Assembly (NCBI GenBank): GCA_949295125.1
Contig: CASFJV010000057.1
Span: 1 to 50,192, forward strand
Source of the DNA: an uncultured Spirochaetales bacterium
GTDB taxonomy: Bacteria; Spirochaetota; Spirochaetia; Sphaerochaetales; Sphaerochaetaceae
Length of the DNA stretch: 50,192 nucleotides
Direction: 5' to 3'
Shown here: positions 7,713 through 16,023 of the stretch, one piece after another
Layout: each line of letters begins with the position of its first letter
How positions within the stretch are numbered: position 1 is the stretch's first letter
The notes under the pieces: model-generated
What the model was told of the DNA's origin: nothing
Database searches by the model: none
What the model saw: the letters and a program-made list of their open reading frames with translations, nothing else
Position numbers and translations under genes: made by a program

Positions 7713-8529
7713 GAAGAAGCAGTATGTTCTTCAGTGTGTATTTAAGGTCCTTGCGGTGGACGATCTTGTCTATGAAACCGCATTTAAGAAGGAATTCAGC
7801 CCTCTGGAATCCTTTAGGCAGCTCTTTCTGGGTAGTCTGCTCAATGACCCTCTTTCCTGCAAAACCTATCATTGCCCCAGGTTCGGAGAGTATTATGTCC
7901 GCCTCCATTGCAAAGCTTGCAGTAACCCCTCCTGTTGTCGGATCCGTAAGTACGGCAATGTATAAAAGCCCTTCAGTTGAATGCTTTTTTACAGCTCCGC
8001 TGACTTTGGCCATCTGCATCAGTGACATCAGCCCCTCCTGCATCCTGGCCCCTCCTGAGGCTGTGAACCCTATTACAGGAAGATTATGCAGTGTGGCATA
8101 CTCAAACAGCCTTGTTATCTTTTCCCCTGTCACACGTCCCATGCTTCCCATCATGAAAAGGCTTTCCATGAAGAAAACAGCTGTTTCCATCCCGTCTATT
8201 TCTGCAATTCCTGTTATAACAGACTCTTTTTCTCCGCTTGTCTTTCTTGCCTTGTCAAGCTTTTCTCCGTATCCAGGGAAGGATAGGATGTCTTCTGTTT
8301 CCAGATCTGCAGAAAGTTCTGAAAAACTGTCAAAGAAAAGGCTGGCCCTGTCTCTTGCCCTAAGACGGAAATGGTGGCCGCATGAACATGTCCTGTATTC
8401 TCCTATCTCAGATTCATCCAGCGTCCGATGGCAGTTAGGACATACTATTTCATTGGCCGGGGCTGGTATGTTGTCCCTTCCTTCACTCTCCAGTTCATTT
8501 CCTGGTTTCACACGGAAAAAGTTAATCAT
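7684..8529 (-). CDS. accD: Acetyl-CoA carboxylase carboxyltransferase, beta subunit
   Basis: The 281-residue protein has the AccD zinc ribbon (IVCPNCHRTL followed by YRTCSCGHHF, about residues 29-57). The carboxyltransferase core includes GMETAVFFMESLFMMGSMG, ASGGARMQEGLMSLMQMAK and TDPTTGGVTASFAM. It forms the alpha2-beta2 transferase with AccA. The gene overlaps accC by 4 bp and accA by 29 bp. Length is normal for the family. Confidence 0.96.
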   Translation of the reverse strand: MINFFRVKPGNELESEGRDNIPAPANEIVCPNCHRTLDESEIGEYRTCSCGHHFRLRARDRASLFFDSFSELSADLETEDILSFPGYGEKLDKARKTSGEKESVITGIAEIDGMETAVFFMESLFMMGSMGRVTGEKITRLFEYATLHNLPVIGFTASGGARMQEGLMSLMQMAKVSGAVKKHSTEGLLYIAVLTDPTTGGVTASFAMEADIILSEPGAMIGFAGKRVIEQTTQKELPKGFQRAEFLLKCGFIDKIVHRKDLKYTLKNILLLHGGKNESIR

Positions 8530-9836
8530 CTGAAATCCTCCATGAATCTTATGCCGTAGCTTCCATCGACAAAGCTCCTGGACTGAAGTATTCTCAGCTG
8601 CTCAGCTATATTTGTCTCAACACCTTCTATCTGAAGCTCACACAGGTAAGCCCTCATCTTCCTGATTGCTTCATCCCTTGTCTGGGCGTATACAATCAGC
8701 TTGCCAAGGAGTGAGTCATAATATGGACTTATCTCAGTCCCTTTCTCTAGGTATGTGTCAAAGCGCACAAAAGGACCGCCTGGAATATGCAGAGCTTCTA
8801 TAGTGCCTGTTGATAGTGCGTTTATCCTGCATTCTATGGCAGCTCCCTTTGTCCTTACATCTGAATTTGAGAAGGAAAGGGGAATTCCGGCCGCAATCCT
8901 TACCTGCCATTTCACAATGTCAATTGATGAGAGGATCTCGCTTACCGGATGCTCAACCTGGAGGCGAACATTCATTTCCATGAAATAGAATTTCCTGTCG
9001 CCTGAGAACAGGAATTCAAGTGTTCCTGCATTCCTGTAGCCCATCCTGACTGCTGCCAGGCGTGCTTTTTCCATCAGCTCCTTTCTCTCTTCAGCCGTCA
9101 CTTTGGCACTTGGACTTTCTTCAATAAGCTTCTGATGGTTCCTCTGGGCAGAGCAGTCCCTTTCGGCAAAACTCACTGCATTCCCGAATTCATCAGAGAG
9201 GACCTGCACTTCTATATGGCTTGCATCTGCAATGTATTTTTCCAAATATAGTGCACCGTCATTGAAACTCTGCTCCGCTTCCTGCGTCGCAATTGGAAAG
9301 AACTTTATGAGATCTTCTTCACTCTCAATAAGCCTTATGCCCCTTCCTCCGCCTCCGCTTCTGGCTTTCAGCATTAAGGGATAGCCAATTCTTCCTGCGT
9401 TTTCCTTTGCGTCCTCGAGGTCTTTCAGCACTGCTGAGCCCGGAATTGTCTCAAGACCTGCATCCTTTGCGATTTCCTTCATTTTCGTCTTATCGCTGAG
9501 GCGTTTCATGATATCTGAACCAGGTCCGATGAATGCAATTCCATTTTCTTCGCAGAGTGATGCAAAATCTTCGTTTTCTGAGAGGAATCCATAGCCTGGA
9601 TGTATTGCCTTTGCCCCTGTAAGGAGGGCTGCGCTAATGATCCTGTCTGATCTGAGGTAGCTTTCGCTTGCTGCTCCTGCTCCAATGCAGATGCTCTCAT
9701 CTGCAAGATAGCGGTGCAGTGAGTTCCTGTCTGCTTCAGAATAGACAGCAACGCTTTTGATGCCCATCTCACTTAAGGCCCTTATAATCCTTATTGCTAT
9801 CTCACCACGGTTTGCTATTAAGATTTTTGAGAACAT
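8526..9836 (-). CDS. accC: Biotin carboxylase subunit of acetyl-CoA carboxylase
   Basis: The 436-residue protein begins FSKILIANRGEIAIRIIRA and has the ATP-grasp elements KARSGGGGRGIR (glycine-rich lid, about residue 160), AERDCSAQRNHQKLIEE, and FYFMEMNVRLQVEHPVSE with the catalytic Glu/Asn/Arg set. It carboxylates biotin on AccB using ATP and bicarbonate. It overlaps fabZ by 19 bp and accD by 4 bp. Length is slightly shorter than the E. coli enzyme but complete. Confidence 0.97.
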   Translation of the reverse strand: MFSKILIANRGEIAIRIIRALSEMGIKSVAVYSEADRNSLHRYLADESICIGAGAASESYLRSDRIISAALLTGAKAIHPGYGFLSENEDFASLCEENGIAFIGPGSDIMKRLSDKTKMKEIAKDAGLETIPGSAVLKDLEDAKENAGRIGYPLMLKARSGGGGRGIRLIESEEDLIKFFPIATQEAEQSFNDGALYLEKYIADASHIEVQVLSDEFGNAVSFAERDCSAQRNHQKLIEESPSAKVTAEERKELMEKARLAAVRMGYRNAGTLEFLFSGDRKFYFMEMNVRLQVEHPVSEILSSIDIVKWQVRIAAGIPLSFSNSDVRTKGAAIECRINALSTGTIEALHIPGGPFVRFDTYLEKGTEISPYYDSLLGKLIVYAQTRDEAIRKMRAYLCELQIEGVETNIAEQLRILQSRSFVDGSYGIRFMEDFR

Positions 9837-10258
9837 AGTACGCTTTTATCTGCTAAAGCAAATGAGTATTCTGCTTTTATCTTCAATTCTCCATTTACAT
9901 ACCCTTCACCCTGGGCAAAGTAAAAGATTCCCCTGCTTTTCGTAATGTGGCATCTTGTCTCGAACCTGTCTCCTGGCAGGACAGGCTTCTTGAACCTGAC
10001 ATTGTCAAGTCCGGCATAGAGTGCGACCTTTCCATCCTGCATCTGGTCTTTAAGCAGTATGCATGTGCTCTGGGCAAGTATTTCGCATAGTATTACGCCA
10101 GGGACTACGGGCATGCCTGGAAAGTGGCCATCGAGGAAGAACTCATCGCCCTTTATAGTATAGGTTCCGTGAGCAATCCCATCTTCTTCATACACTTCAT
10201 CAAGCAGCAGCATGCTGTTTCTGTGTGGAAGTATCTCCATGATTCCGGACCTATCCAT
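9818..10258 (-). CDS. fabZ: 3-hydroxyacyl-ACP dehydratase
   Basis: The 146-residue hotdog-fold protein carries PHRNSMLLLDEV and DGHFPGMPVVPGVILCEILA, in which the His and Glu form the active site. It removes water from 3-hydroxyacyl-ACP in each elongation round. It overlaps accB by one base (TAATG junction) and accC by 19 bp. Its position between accB and accC matches the Firmicutes fab cluster. Confidence 0.95.
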   Translation of the reverse strand: MDRSGIMEILPHRNSMLLLDEVYEEDGIAHGTYTIKGDEFFLDGHFPGMPVVPGVILCEILAQSTCILLKDQMQDGKVALYAGLDNVRFKKPVLPGDRFETRCHITKSRGIFYFAQGEGYVNGELKIKAEYSFALADKSVLCSQKS

Positions 10259-10680
10259 TATTTTGCCCTCCTGTAGGTGAAAAGGACTGTTCCAAATTCT
10301 ACGGGAGATCCGTTTTTCACATGTACTTTCTCAATGATTCCATCCTCTTCTGCCTTTATCTCATTCATAAGCTTCATGGCTTCAATTATGCAGATTGTGT
10401 CTCCTTTCCTCACTTGAGAGCCACTCTTGACGAAATCCTCCTTGTCTTCAGCGCTTGATGCGTAGAAAATGCCGACCATCGGAGACTTTATTTCATATGC
10501 TCCCTCAGTATCTGTTTCTGCCTCCTCTGCATCAGGTGCAGGAGTTTCAGCTGCTGGAGATTGTTTTGCTCCGTAGTTTTTCTCCATTCTGAATGTCTTT
10601 CCGTTTTCACTTACTTCGAATGCACTGAGCCCAAGCTCTTTCATGAGAGCGCCGTATTTTTTCAAATCGGTAATTTCCAT
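10258..10680 (-). CDS. accB: Biotin carboxyl carrier protein
   Basis: The 140-residue protein has an N-terminal ITDLKKYGALMKELGLSAF helix, a Pro/Ala/Glu-rich linker (about residues 38-60) and a biotinyl domain with IIEAMKLMNEI, where the Lys is biotinylated. It shuttles carboxybiotin between AccC and AccA/AccD. It shares one base each with fabF upstream and fabZ downstream, so it is tightly coupled. Confidence 0.96.
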   Translation of the reverse strand: MEITDLKKYGALMKELGLSAFEVSENGKTFRMEKNYGAKQSPAAETPAPDAEEAETDTEGAYEIKSPMVGIFYASSAEDKEDFVKSGSQVRKGDTICIIEAMKLMNEIKAEEDGIIEKVHVKNGSPVEFGTVLFTYRRAK

Positions 10681-11918
10681 CAGACCCTCCTGAATGCAAG
10701 TGTTGCGTTGTGTCCTCCAAATCCAAGTGAGTTGGATAGGGCAAGAGTGATGTCTTTCCTGACAGCTTTCCCTGGGACATAGTTGAGATCACATTCTTCA
10801 TCCGGTTCCATAAGGTTGATCGTAGGTGGAATGACAGAAGTCTCAAGTGCCTTTACTGCTGCAATTGCTTCCACAGCACCAGCTGCTCCAAGCATATGTC
10901 CTGTCATGCTCTTTGTTGAGCTGATCACTGCTTTCCTTGCTGCCTCTTCACCAAGGGCATGCTTTATTGCAAGGGTTTCTGCCTTGTCATTGAGAGGTGT
11001 TCCCGTCCCATGCGCATTGATGTAAACAGAGTCCGCATCTGTATAGCCAGCCTCTTTTAATGCCATGCTCATGGCTTTTCTTGCCCCCTCTGCATCCGCT
11101 CTCGGAGCTGTCATATGGTAGGCATCACTGGTTGTGCCATATCCCACCAGCTCAGCAAAGATGTGGGCACCTCTCTTCTTTGCATGCTCATACTCCTCTA
11201 GGACAAGAGCTCCGCCCCCTTCTGCAATGATGAAGCCTGATCTCCTCCTGTCAAAAGGAAGGGATGCCGCATTTTTGTCTGTAGCTGTGCTTAATGCCTG
11301 CATATTGATGAATCCTGCAACTCCGACTTCGCAGATTGCAGCCTCGGATCCTCCTGTTATCACGGCATCTGCATAGCCATGCCTGATAAGCCTCATAGCT
11401 TCTCCAATGGCATTTGAACCGGATGCACATGCTGTTACTGCAGGCATTGCCTGTCCCATTGCCCCAAAGCGGATGGAAATGAGTCCGGATGCCATATTTG
11501 CGATCATCATCGGCACAAAAAATGGGGAAACCCTGCCAGGCCCTCTCTTTAGGAGGGTGTTGTGCTCTTTTGTAAATGAAGCCATGCCCCCGATACCGGA
11601 TCCAAAGTAAACAGCAAACCTGTCTGGATCAACTGTTCCTTCAATCCTGCTCTGTTCAACTGCCTCAACAGCAGATGCGATTGCAAACTGTGCATACCTG
11701 TCAGTTTTCAGCACATCTGACTTTTCCATGTAATCCCTTGGATTGAAGTTCTTGACCTCTCCATCAAGTTTTGCCTTGTAATCTGAAGTATCGAAGAATG
11801 TTATCTCATCTATTCCATTAACGCCGTTAACAAGGCTGTTCCATGTCTTTTCAACACCAAGTCCAACAGGTGTGACAGCACCCATTCCAGTAACGACGAC
11901 ACGTCTATTGTTTTCCAT
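10680..11918 (-). CDS. fabF: 3-oxoacyl-ACP synthase II
   Basis: A 412-residue condensing enzyme with the Cys-His-His triad: TACASGSNAIGEAM (Cys, about residue 162), NAHGTGTPLNDKAE (His) and KSMTGHMLGAAGAVEA (His). The N-terminus RRVVVTGMGAVTPVG is typical. It elongates acyl-ACP with malonyl-ACP. With fabH absent from this operon it is the only condensing enzyme visible here. It lies 13 nt after fabG. Confidence 0.97.
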   Translation of the reverse strand: MENNRRVVVTGMGAVTPVGLGVEKTWNSLVNGVNGIDEITFFDTSDYKAKLDGEVKNFNPRDYMEKSDVLKTDRYAQFAIASAVEAVEQSRIEGTVDPDRFAVYFGSGIGGMASFTKEHNTLLKRGPGRVSPFFVPMMIANMASGLISIRFGAMGQAMPAVTACASGSNAIGEAMRLIRHGYADAVITGGSEAAICEVGVAGFINMQALSTATDKNAASLPFDRRRSGFIIAEGGGALVLEEYEHAKKRGAHIFAELVGYGTTSDAYHMTAPRADAEGARKAMSMALKEAGYTDADSVYINAHGTGTPLNDKAETLAIKHALGEEAARKAVISSTKSMTGHMLGAAGAVEAIAAVKALETSVIPPTINLMEPDEECDLNYVPGKAVRKDITLALSNSLGFGGHNATLAFRRV

Positions 11919-11931
11919 TGCTGTTTTCTCC

Positions 11932-12663
11932 TTACATTGCTATTCCGCCATCAACCTTCAGCACTTCACCTGTAATGTATTCAGAAGATGCAAGGAACAG
12001 GGCAGCCTTTGCAACTTCCTCAGGCTTTCCAAAGCGCTTTAGAGGTATAAGCTGGAAAAGAGGATTGTCATTTGACAGGTTCTCTGTCATGTCTGTAGCA
12101 ATAAAGCCCGGTGCAATCGCATTGCAGACGATATTCTTTCCTGCAAGCTCCTTTGCCACAGATTTCGTAAGCCCAATGAGCCCTGCTTTAGATGCTGCGT
12201 AGTTTGCCTGTCCGGCATTTCCCATGATCCCGGATACGGATGCGATGTTTATGATGCATCCTCCTTTCTGCCTAAGCATAATGGGACAGGTGTGCCTTAT
12301 CATGTTGAAGGCACCTTTTAGGTTAGTGTCAATGACAGAAGTGAACTGCTCTTCCGTCATCATTGCAATCAGGCCGTCTTTTACGATGCCGGCATTGTTA
12401 ACAAGAATATCTATCCTCTCAAGGTCATCCTTTACCTTCTTAACAGTATCCTTTGCTGAATCGTATGATGATACATCTGCCTTGTATGCAATGGCATTAA
12501 CTCCATATTTTTCCCTTATTTCGGAGACCGTGCCTGCTGCAGCATCATCATTTCCATGGTAGACAATTGCTATATCTGCACCATTTGATGCAAACTCAAG
12601 TGCAATAGCCTTTCCAATTCCGCGTGCTCCGCCTGTAATCAATGCAACTTTTCCTTCTAGCAT
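11932..12663 (-). CDS. fabG: 3-oxoacyl-ACP reductase
   Basis: A 243-residue short-chain dehydrogenase. It has the NADP-binding GGARGIGKAIAL (about residues 11-22), NNAGI, the catalytic Ser in NIASVSGI, and YAASKAGLIG (Tyr and Lys). It reduces 3-oxoacyl-ACP to 3-hydroxyacyl-ACP. It overlaps fabD by 7 bp. Operon context makes FabG more likely than another SDR. Confidence 0.95.
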   Translation of the reverse strand: MLEGKVALITGGARGIGKAIALEFASNGADIAIVYHGNDDAAAGTVSEIREKYGVNAIAYKADVSSYDSAKDTVKKVKDDLERIDILVNNAGIVKDGLIAMMTEEQFTSVIDTNLKGAFNMIRHTCPIMLRQKGGCIINIASVSGIMGNAGQANYAASKAGLIGLTKSVAKELAGKNIVCNAIAPGFIATDMTENLSNDNPLFQLIPLKRFGKPEEVAKAALFLASSEYITGEVLKVDGGIAM

Positions 12664-13568
12664 AGCTCTTCCCTGATTTTCCTTATGGCATCCATGTTTC
12701 CAGATGAATATGTCCTTACATCCCTGCTTATTTTCCTGATAAGCCCGGAAAGGGTTGTCCCCGGTCCAATCTCAATGAATGTATCCACACCGGATGCAAT
12801 CATTTTCTCCACGCTTTTCTGCCAGAGTACCGGACTCTTTATCTGCATGGCCAGTACGTCTTTCACCGAATCCCTGTAGATATCTCCAAGATAATTGGAA
12901 TATGCATCCATTTTAGGAAGCTTAATATCGATTGTATCAAGGTAGTCTCTGAAACTTTCTGAGGCATCACGCATGAAAGGGGAGTGGAATGCACCTTTGA
13001 CGCTGAGCCTTATTGCCCTTGCCCCGTTATTCTTCACATCCGCTTCAAATGCCTCTATTTCGCTTTCAAGCCCTGAACATACGATCTGGCCCGGACAGTT
13101 GAAGTTGACAGGAAACACATAGTCATACTTCTCCGCAAGTTCGTTGACCTTATCCTCATCCATGCGTATGACAGCCGTCATTACTGCATCGTATTTTTCT
13201 GAGTCAGCCTGCATGAACTCTGCTCTCTTTGAAACGACTTCCATTCCCTCCTCCTGACTGAATGAGCCAGCATAGGATAGGGCAGCAATCTCTCCAAGGG
13301 AGAAGCCGGCAACAACATCAGCCCTGATGCCCATACCAGAGAGGACATTGCATATTGCGCTCTCAACCGCATAAAGGGCAGGCTGCGTGTTTATTGTCTT
13401 CATCAGTTCAGCGTCTGTTGACCTGTAGATTGAATCTATAAGGCCGCTATGGATCCTATCAAGCCTTTCCAGTGTTGTCCTGAAAGCAGGATAGGCATCA
13501 TTGAGGTCAGAGCACATTCCTGTTTTCTGGTCTCCCTGGCCGGAGAATGCAAATGCTATTTTACCCAT
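12657..13568 (-). CDS. fabD: Malonyl-CoA:ACP transacylase
   Basis: The 303-residue protein begins AFAFSGQGDQKTGM and has the nucleophile elbow GFSLGEIAALSYAG (Ser, about residue 90) and KGAFHSPFMRDA (catalytic His). It moves malonyl groups from CoA to ACP. It overlaps fabK by 13 bp and fabG by 7 bp. The loop is GQGDQ, where GQGSQ is the common form. Confidence 0.95.
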   Translation of the reverse strand: MGKIAFAFSGQGDQKTGMCSDLNDAYPAFRTTLERLDRIHSGLIDSIYRSTDAELMKTINTQPALYAVESAICNVLSGMGIRADVVAGFSLGEIAALSYAGSFSQEEGMEVVSKRAEFMQADSEKYDAVMTAVIRMDEDKVNELAEKYDYVFPVNFNCPGQIVCSGLESEIEAFEADVKNNGARAIRLSVKGAFHSPFMRDASESFRDYLDTIDIKLPKMDAYSNYLGDIYRDSVKDVLAMQIKSPVLWQKSVEKMIASGVDTFIEIGPGTTLSGLIRKISRDVRTYSSGNMDAIRKIREELC

Positions 13569-14506
13569 TTCATTGCTCCCCTGAGGCTTTCCTCAAGCCC
13601 GCTCATCACATCCAGGACTATCTCTTCTGCACTCTCTTCTTTCTTAACCATTGCGGCAATCTGCCCAGATAGGAAACATCCGTTCTCAGCATCCCCATCC
13701 TTTACGGCCTTCCTGAGGGCACCTGTTCCCATCTTCTCGAGCTCTTCATCACTCGCTCCGCCATACTCTGCATCCCAGTATGCCCTTGCAAATGGTGTCC
13801 TGAGGCTTCTTACAGGATGGCCAAGCCTCTTTCCTGTAACCATTGTGCATAAATCTGTTGCTTTGAGTATCTTTTCCTTGTAAAGCGGATGTATGCTGCA
13901 TTCTTTTGCCGAAAGGAATCTCGTTCCCATCTGGATTCCGACTGCACCGAGCAGGAATGCTGCTGCTGCCCCTCTACCATCTGCAATTCCGCCTGCAGCA
14001 ATTACAGGAAGGTCTGTTGCATCCACGATCTGGGGGACAAGGACCATTGTCGTAAGTTCTCCGACGTGTCCTCCGCTCTCTCCGCCTTCTGCTATAAAGG
14101 CATCAGCTCCAACCCTTTTTAAAAGCTTTGCCATTGCAACAGATGCGACAACAGGAATTACCAGTATTCCAGCACCTTTCCAGTCTTTCATGTATTTGCT
14201 TGGATTCCCTGCTCCGGTTGTGACAACCTTTACGCCTTCTTCAACTACGAGCTTTGCAATATCATCTGCAAAAGGGCTCATCAGCATGATATTCACGCCA
14301 AATGGCTTATCTGTAAGTGACTTTGCCTTCTCTATCTCCGCTTTAACGTAATCTCTCGGTGCGTTTCCGGCTGCAATGATTCCTAGTCCGCCTGCATTTG
14401 AGACAGATGCGGCAAGCACTCCATCGGCAATCCAGGCCATGCCTCCCTGGAAAATGGGATACTTTATTCCAATCATCTTTGTGATAGGAGTTTCTATCAT
14501 AGCCAT
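13556..14506 (-). CDS. fabK: FMN-dependent enoyl-ACP reductase II
   Basis: The 316-residue TIM-barrel flavoprotein starts with TKMIGIKYPIFQGGMAWIAD and has NAGGLGIIAAGN, the catalytic-region GGESGGHVGE and the phosphate-binding AAGGIADGRG. It is of the FabK/nitronate monooxygenase family. Its place between acpP and fabD identifies it as the enoyl-ACP reductase. FabK is intrinsically insensitive to triclosan, so this organism should rely on a non-FabI reductase. It lies 3 nt after acpP. Confidence 0.93.
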   Translation of the reverse strand: MAMIETPITKMIGIKYPIFQGGMAWIADGVLAASVSNAGGLGIIAAGNAPRDYVKAEIEKAKSLTDKPFGVNIMLMSPFADDIAKLVVEEGVKVVTTGAGNPSKYMKDWKGAGILVIPVVASVAMAKLLKRVGADAFIAEGGESGGHVGELTTMVLVPQIVDATDLPVIAAGGIADGRGAAAAFLLGAVGIQMGTRFLSAKECSIHPLYKEKILKATDLCTMVTGKRLGHPVRSLRTPFARAYWDAEYGGASDEELEKMGTGALRKAVKDGDAENGCFLSGQIAAMVKKEESAEEIVLDVMSGLEESLRGAMKWVK

Positions 14507-14509
14507 TCC

Positions 14510-14743
14510 TTAAAGTGCAGCAATGAAATCTACGAGATCTTTTACAGTCTCAAGCTTCTTGTCAACTTCAATAGTGACATCAAGCTTATCTTCAAGGTTC
14601 ATTAAAAGCTCTACAGTATCAAGGCTGTCGATTCCGAGTTCGCGGAATGTGCTTTCCATCCTGATATCTTCTTCCTTTGTGTCTGTCCTCTCTGCGATAG
14701 TCTCTTTGATAGCATCAAAAATTTTGCTCTGATCCATGTTCAT
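14510..14743 (-). CDS. acpP: Acyl carrier protein
   Basis: A 77-residue acidic helical protein with the phosphopantetheine site LGIDSLDTVELLM (Ser, about residue 39). It carries the growing acyl chain. It is the first gene of the operon, with TAGGAGAA 4 nt before the ATG. Directly upstream is the 25-bp palindrome shared with the divergent ROK gene. Confidence 0.97.
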   Translation of the reverse strand: MNMDQSKIFDAIKETIAERTDTKEEDIRMESTFRELGIDSLDTVELLMNLEDKLDVTIEVDKKLETVKDLVDFIAAL

Positions 14744-14775
14744 TTTCTCCTAAAAATAAAAGTATATACTCATTT

Positions 14776-14800
14776 TTGACAGATTTACGAAATATGTCAA
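14776..14800. promoter_or_regulatory. 25-bp palindrome between the fab operon and the ROK regulator (candidate operator)
   Basis: Arms TTGACA and TGTCAA are exact complements, and the next five positions inward (GATTT against AAATA) match except for one pair, around a short centre. On the minus strand the outer arm TTGACA could also serve as a -35 for the fab operon. Its symmetry and place in a divergent 125-bp promoter region make it a likely binding site, perhaps for the adjacent ROK protein. It does not look like the FapR or FabT consensus I know. Confidence 0.5.
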
Positions 14801-14855
14801 TAAGTAAATAAAAACATAAATCAAGGTTTTCCTTTAAAAGTGCTTTCCTATATCC

Positions 14856-14861
14856 TATAAT
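14856..14861 (+). promoter_or_regulatory. -10 box TATAAT, leaderless start of the ROK gene
   Basis: Consensus TATAAT ends 7 nt before the ATG at 14869. A weak -35 (TTTAAA, 14833-14838) is spaced 17 nt. No Shine-Dalgarno is present. Confidence 0.6.
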
Positions 14862-14868
14862 TGGCCTT

Positions 14869-16023
14869 ATGGCTAAAGACGCAGGGAAGAATGAGAGCAC
14901 AAGCAGTTTTCTAACATTGAAGCAGGCTAACCTGAAAGCAGTGCTCAATGAAATCTACAGGATGAAGAGTGCAACGATACTCTCTCTGGCACAGAACCTT
15001 AAAATGAGCATCCCTACTGTCACTACATGCCTTAAGCAGCACCTGGATACGGGATATGTGAAGCTTTCTGAAAAATTTGTCTATACGGGTGGAAGGAAAT
15101 CAAAACTATTTGAGTTCAATGCACTTGGCAGGATTTCAATTGGAGTGAAGCTGTTGAAGGAATCTGCTGAGATTGTTGCGACTGATTTGTACGGGACTGT
15201 CCTTGAAGAGTCATGTTTTGACCGCGTTTTTGAGGATGAGCCATCATATTACGAGGCGTTTGGAATCTGGGTTAACAGTTTTACCGCGATGCTTCCATAT
15301 GGGAAAGATAAGATTCTTGGAGTGGCGATAGCACTGCAGGGACTGGTAGGAGAGGATGGGGAGAGTGTTTACTATTCCAAGATCCTTAGAAGCAGCGAGA
15401 TCTCGAAGAAAAAATTCCAGGAGCATATAGAATATGAGGTTATGCTCATGCATGACCTGGAAGCTGCTGCTTTCTTTGAATGCTGGCAGCGGGATGACAT
15501 AAGCAATGCAATCTACTTCATCCTGAACAAGAATTTCGGAGCAATGATCATCCTTGACAAGTCCGTCTCAGGCGGTAAATCCCATAAGGCTATTGGAACA
15601 ATCGAGCATATGTGCCTGGATCCATCTGGAGAGGAATGCTACTGCGGCAGGAGAGGATGCATTGAGACATTCTGTTCTGCCGATTCACTGAAAGGAAGGA
15701 TAGGGGATCTTGGACTGTCGGAATTCTTCTCACTTGTACATAGGAAGGATCCTCAGTATGCCCCCATCTGGCATGATTTCCTGAAGCACCTTGCCCTGGC
15801 GGCAAACAATGTGAGGATGGTGATGGATAAGGACCTCCTGATCGGGGGATACCTGGTTCAGTTCATGGATGATGAGGACTTCATGATTCTTGAAAACTAT
15901 GTCAATGAAGATTTTCCATTCAAGACAAGAAAGGCCGTTATTAAAAAGAGCTTCCATGCCGATGAGACTATCAAGCTTGGCTCATCACTGATGCTGATTT
16001 CAAAAACATTCGGGTTCTTCTAG
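14869..16023 (+). CDS. ROK-family transcriptional regulator (NagC/XylR-like)
   Basis: The 384-residue protein has an N-terminal winged helix (NLKAVLNEIYRMKSATILSL, then SIPTVTTCLKQHL as recognition helix, about residues 20-70). A ROK sugar-kinase-like domain follows, with a zinc motif CYCGRRGCIE near residue 262 and HDLEAAAFFE at the catalytic Asp. Such proteins sense a sugar or sugar phosphate and repress or activate nearby genes. It diverges from acpP across a palindrome and meets the dehydrogenase gene tail to tail with a 4-bp overlap, so it may control either neighbour. Start fits a leaderless mRNA. Confidence 0.85.
   Translation: MAKDAGKNESTSSFLTLKQANLKAVLNEIYRMKSATILSLAQNLKMSIPTVTTCLKQHLDTGYVKLSEKFVYTGGRKSKLFEFNALGRISIGVKLLKESAEIVATDLYGTVLEESCFDRVFEDEPSYYEAFGIWVNSFTAMLPYGKDKILGVAIALQGLVGEDGESVYYSKILRSSEISKKKFQEHIEYEVMLMHDLEAAAFFECWQRDDISNAIYFILNKNFGAMIILDKSVSGGKSHKAIGTIEHMCLDPSGEECYCGRRGCIETFCSADSLKGRIGDLGLSEFFSLVHRKDPQYAPIWHDFLKHLALAANNVRMVMDKDLLIGGYLVQFMDDEDFMILENYVNEDFPFKTRKAVIKKSFHADETIKLGSSLMLISKTFGFF

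Noticed and set aside
7724..8533. Long open frame (269 codons) opposite accD
   Set aside because: It mirrors a certain accD gene, and its Ser/Pro-rich text is typical of antisense reading.
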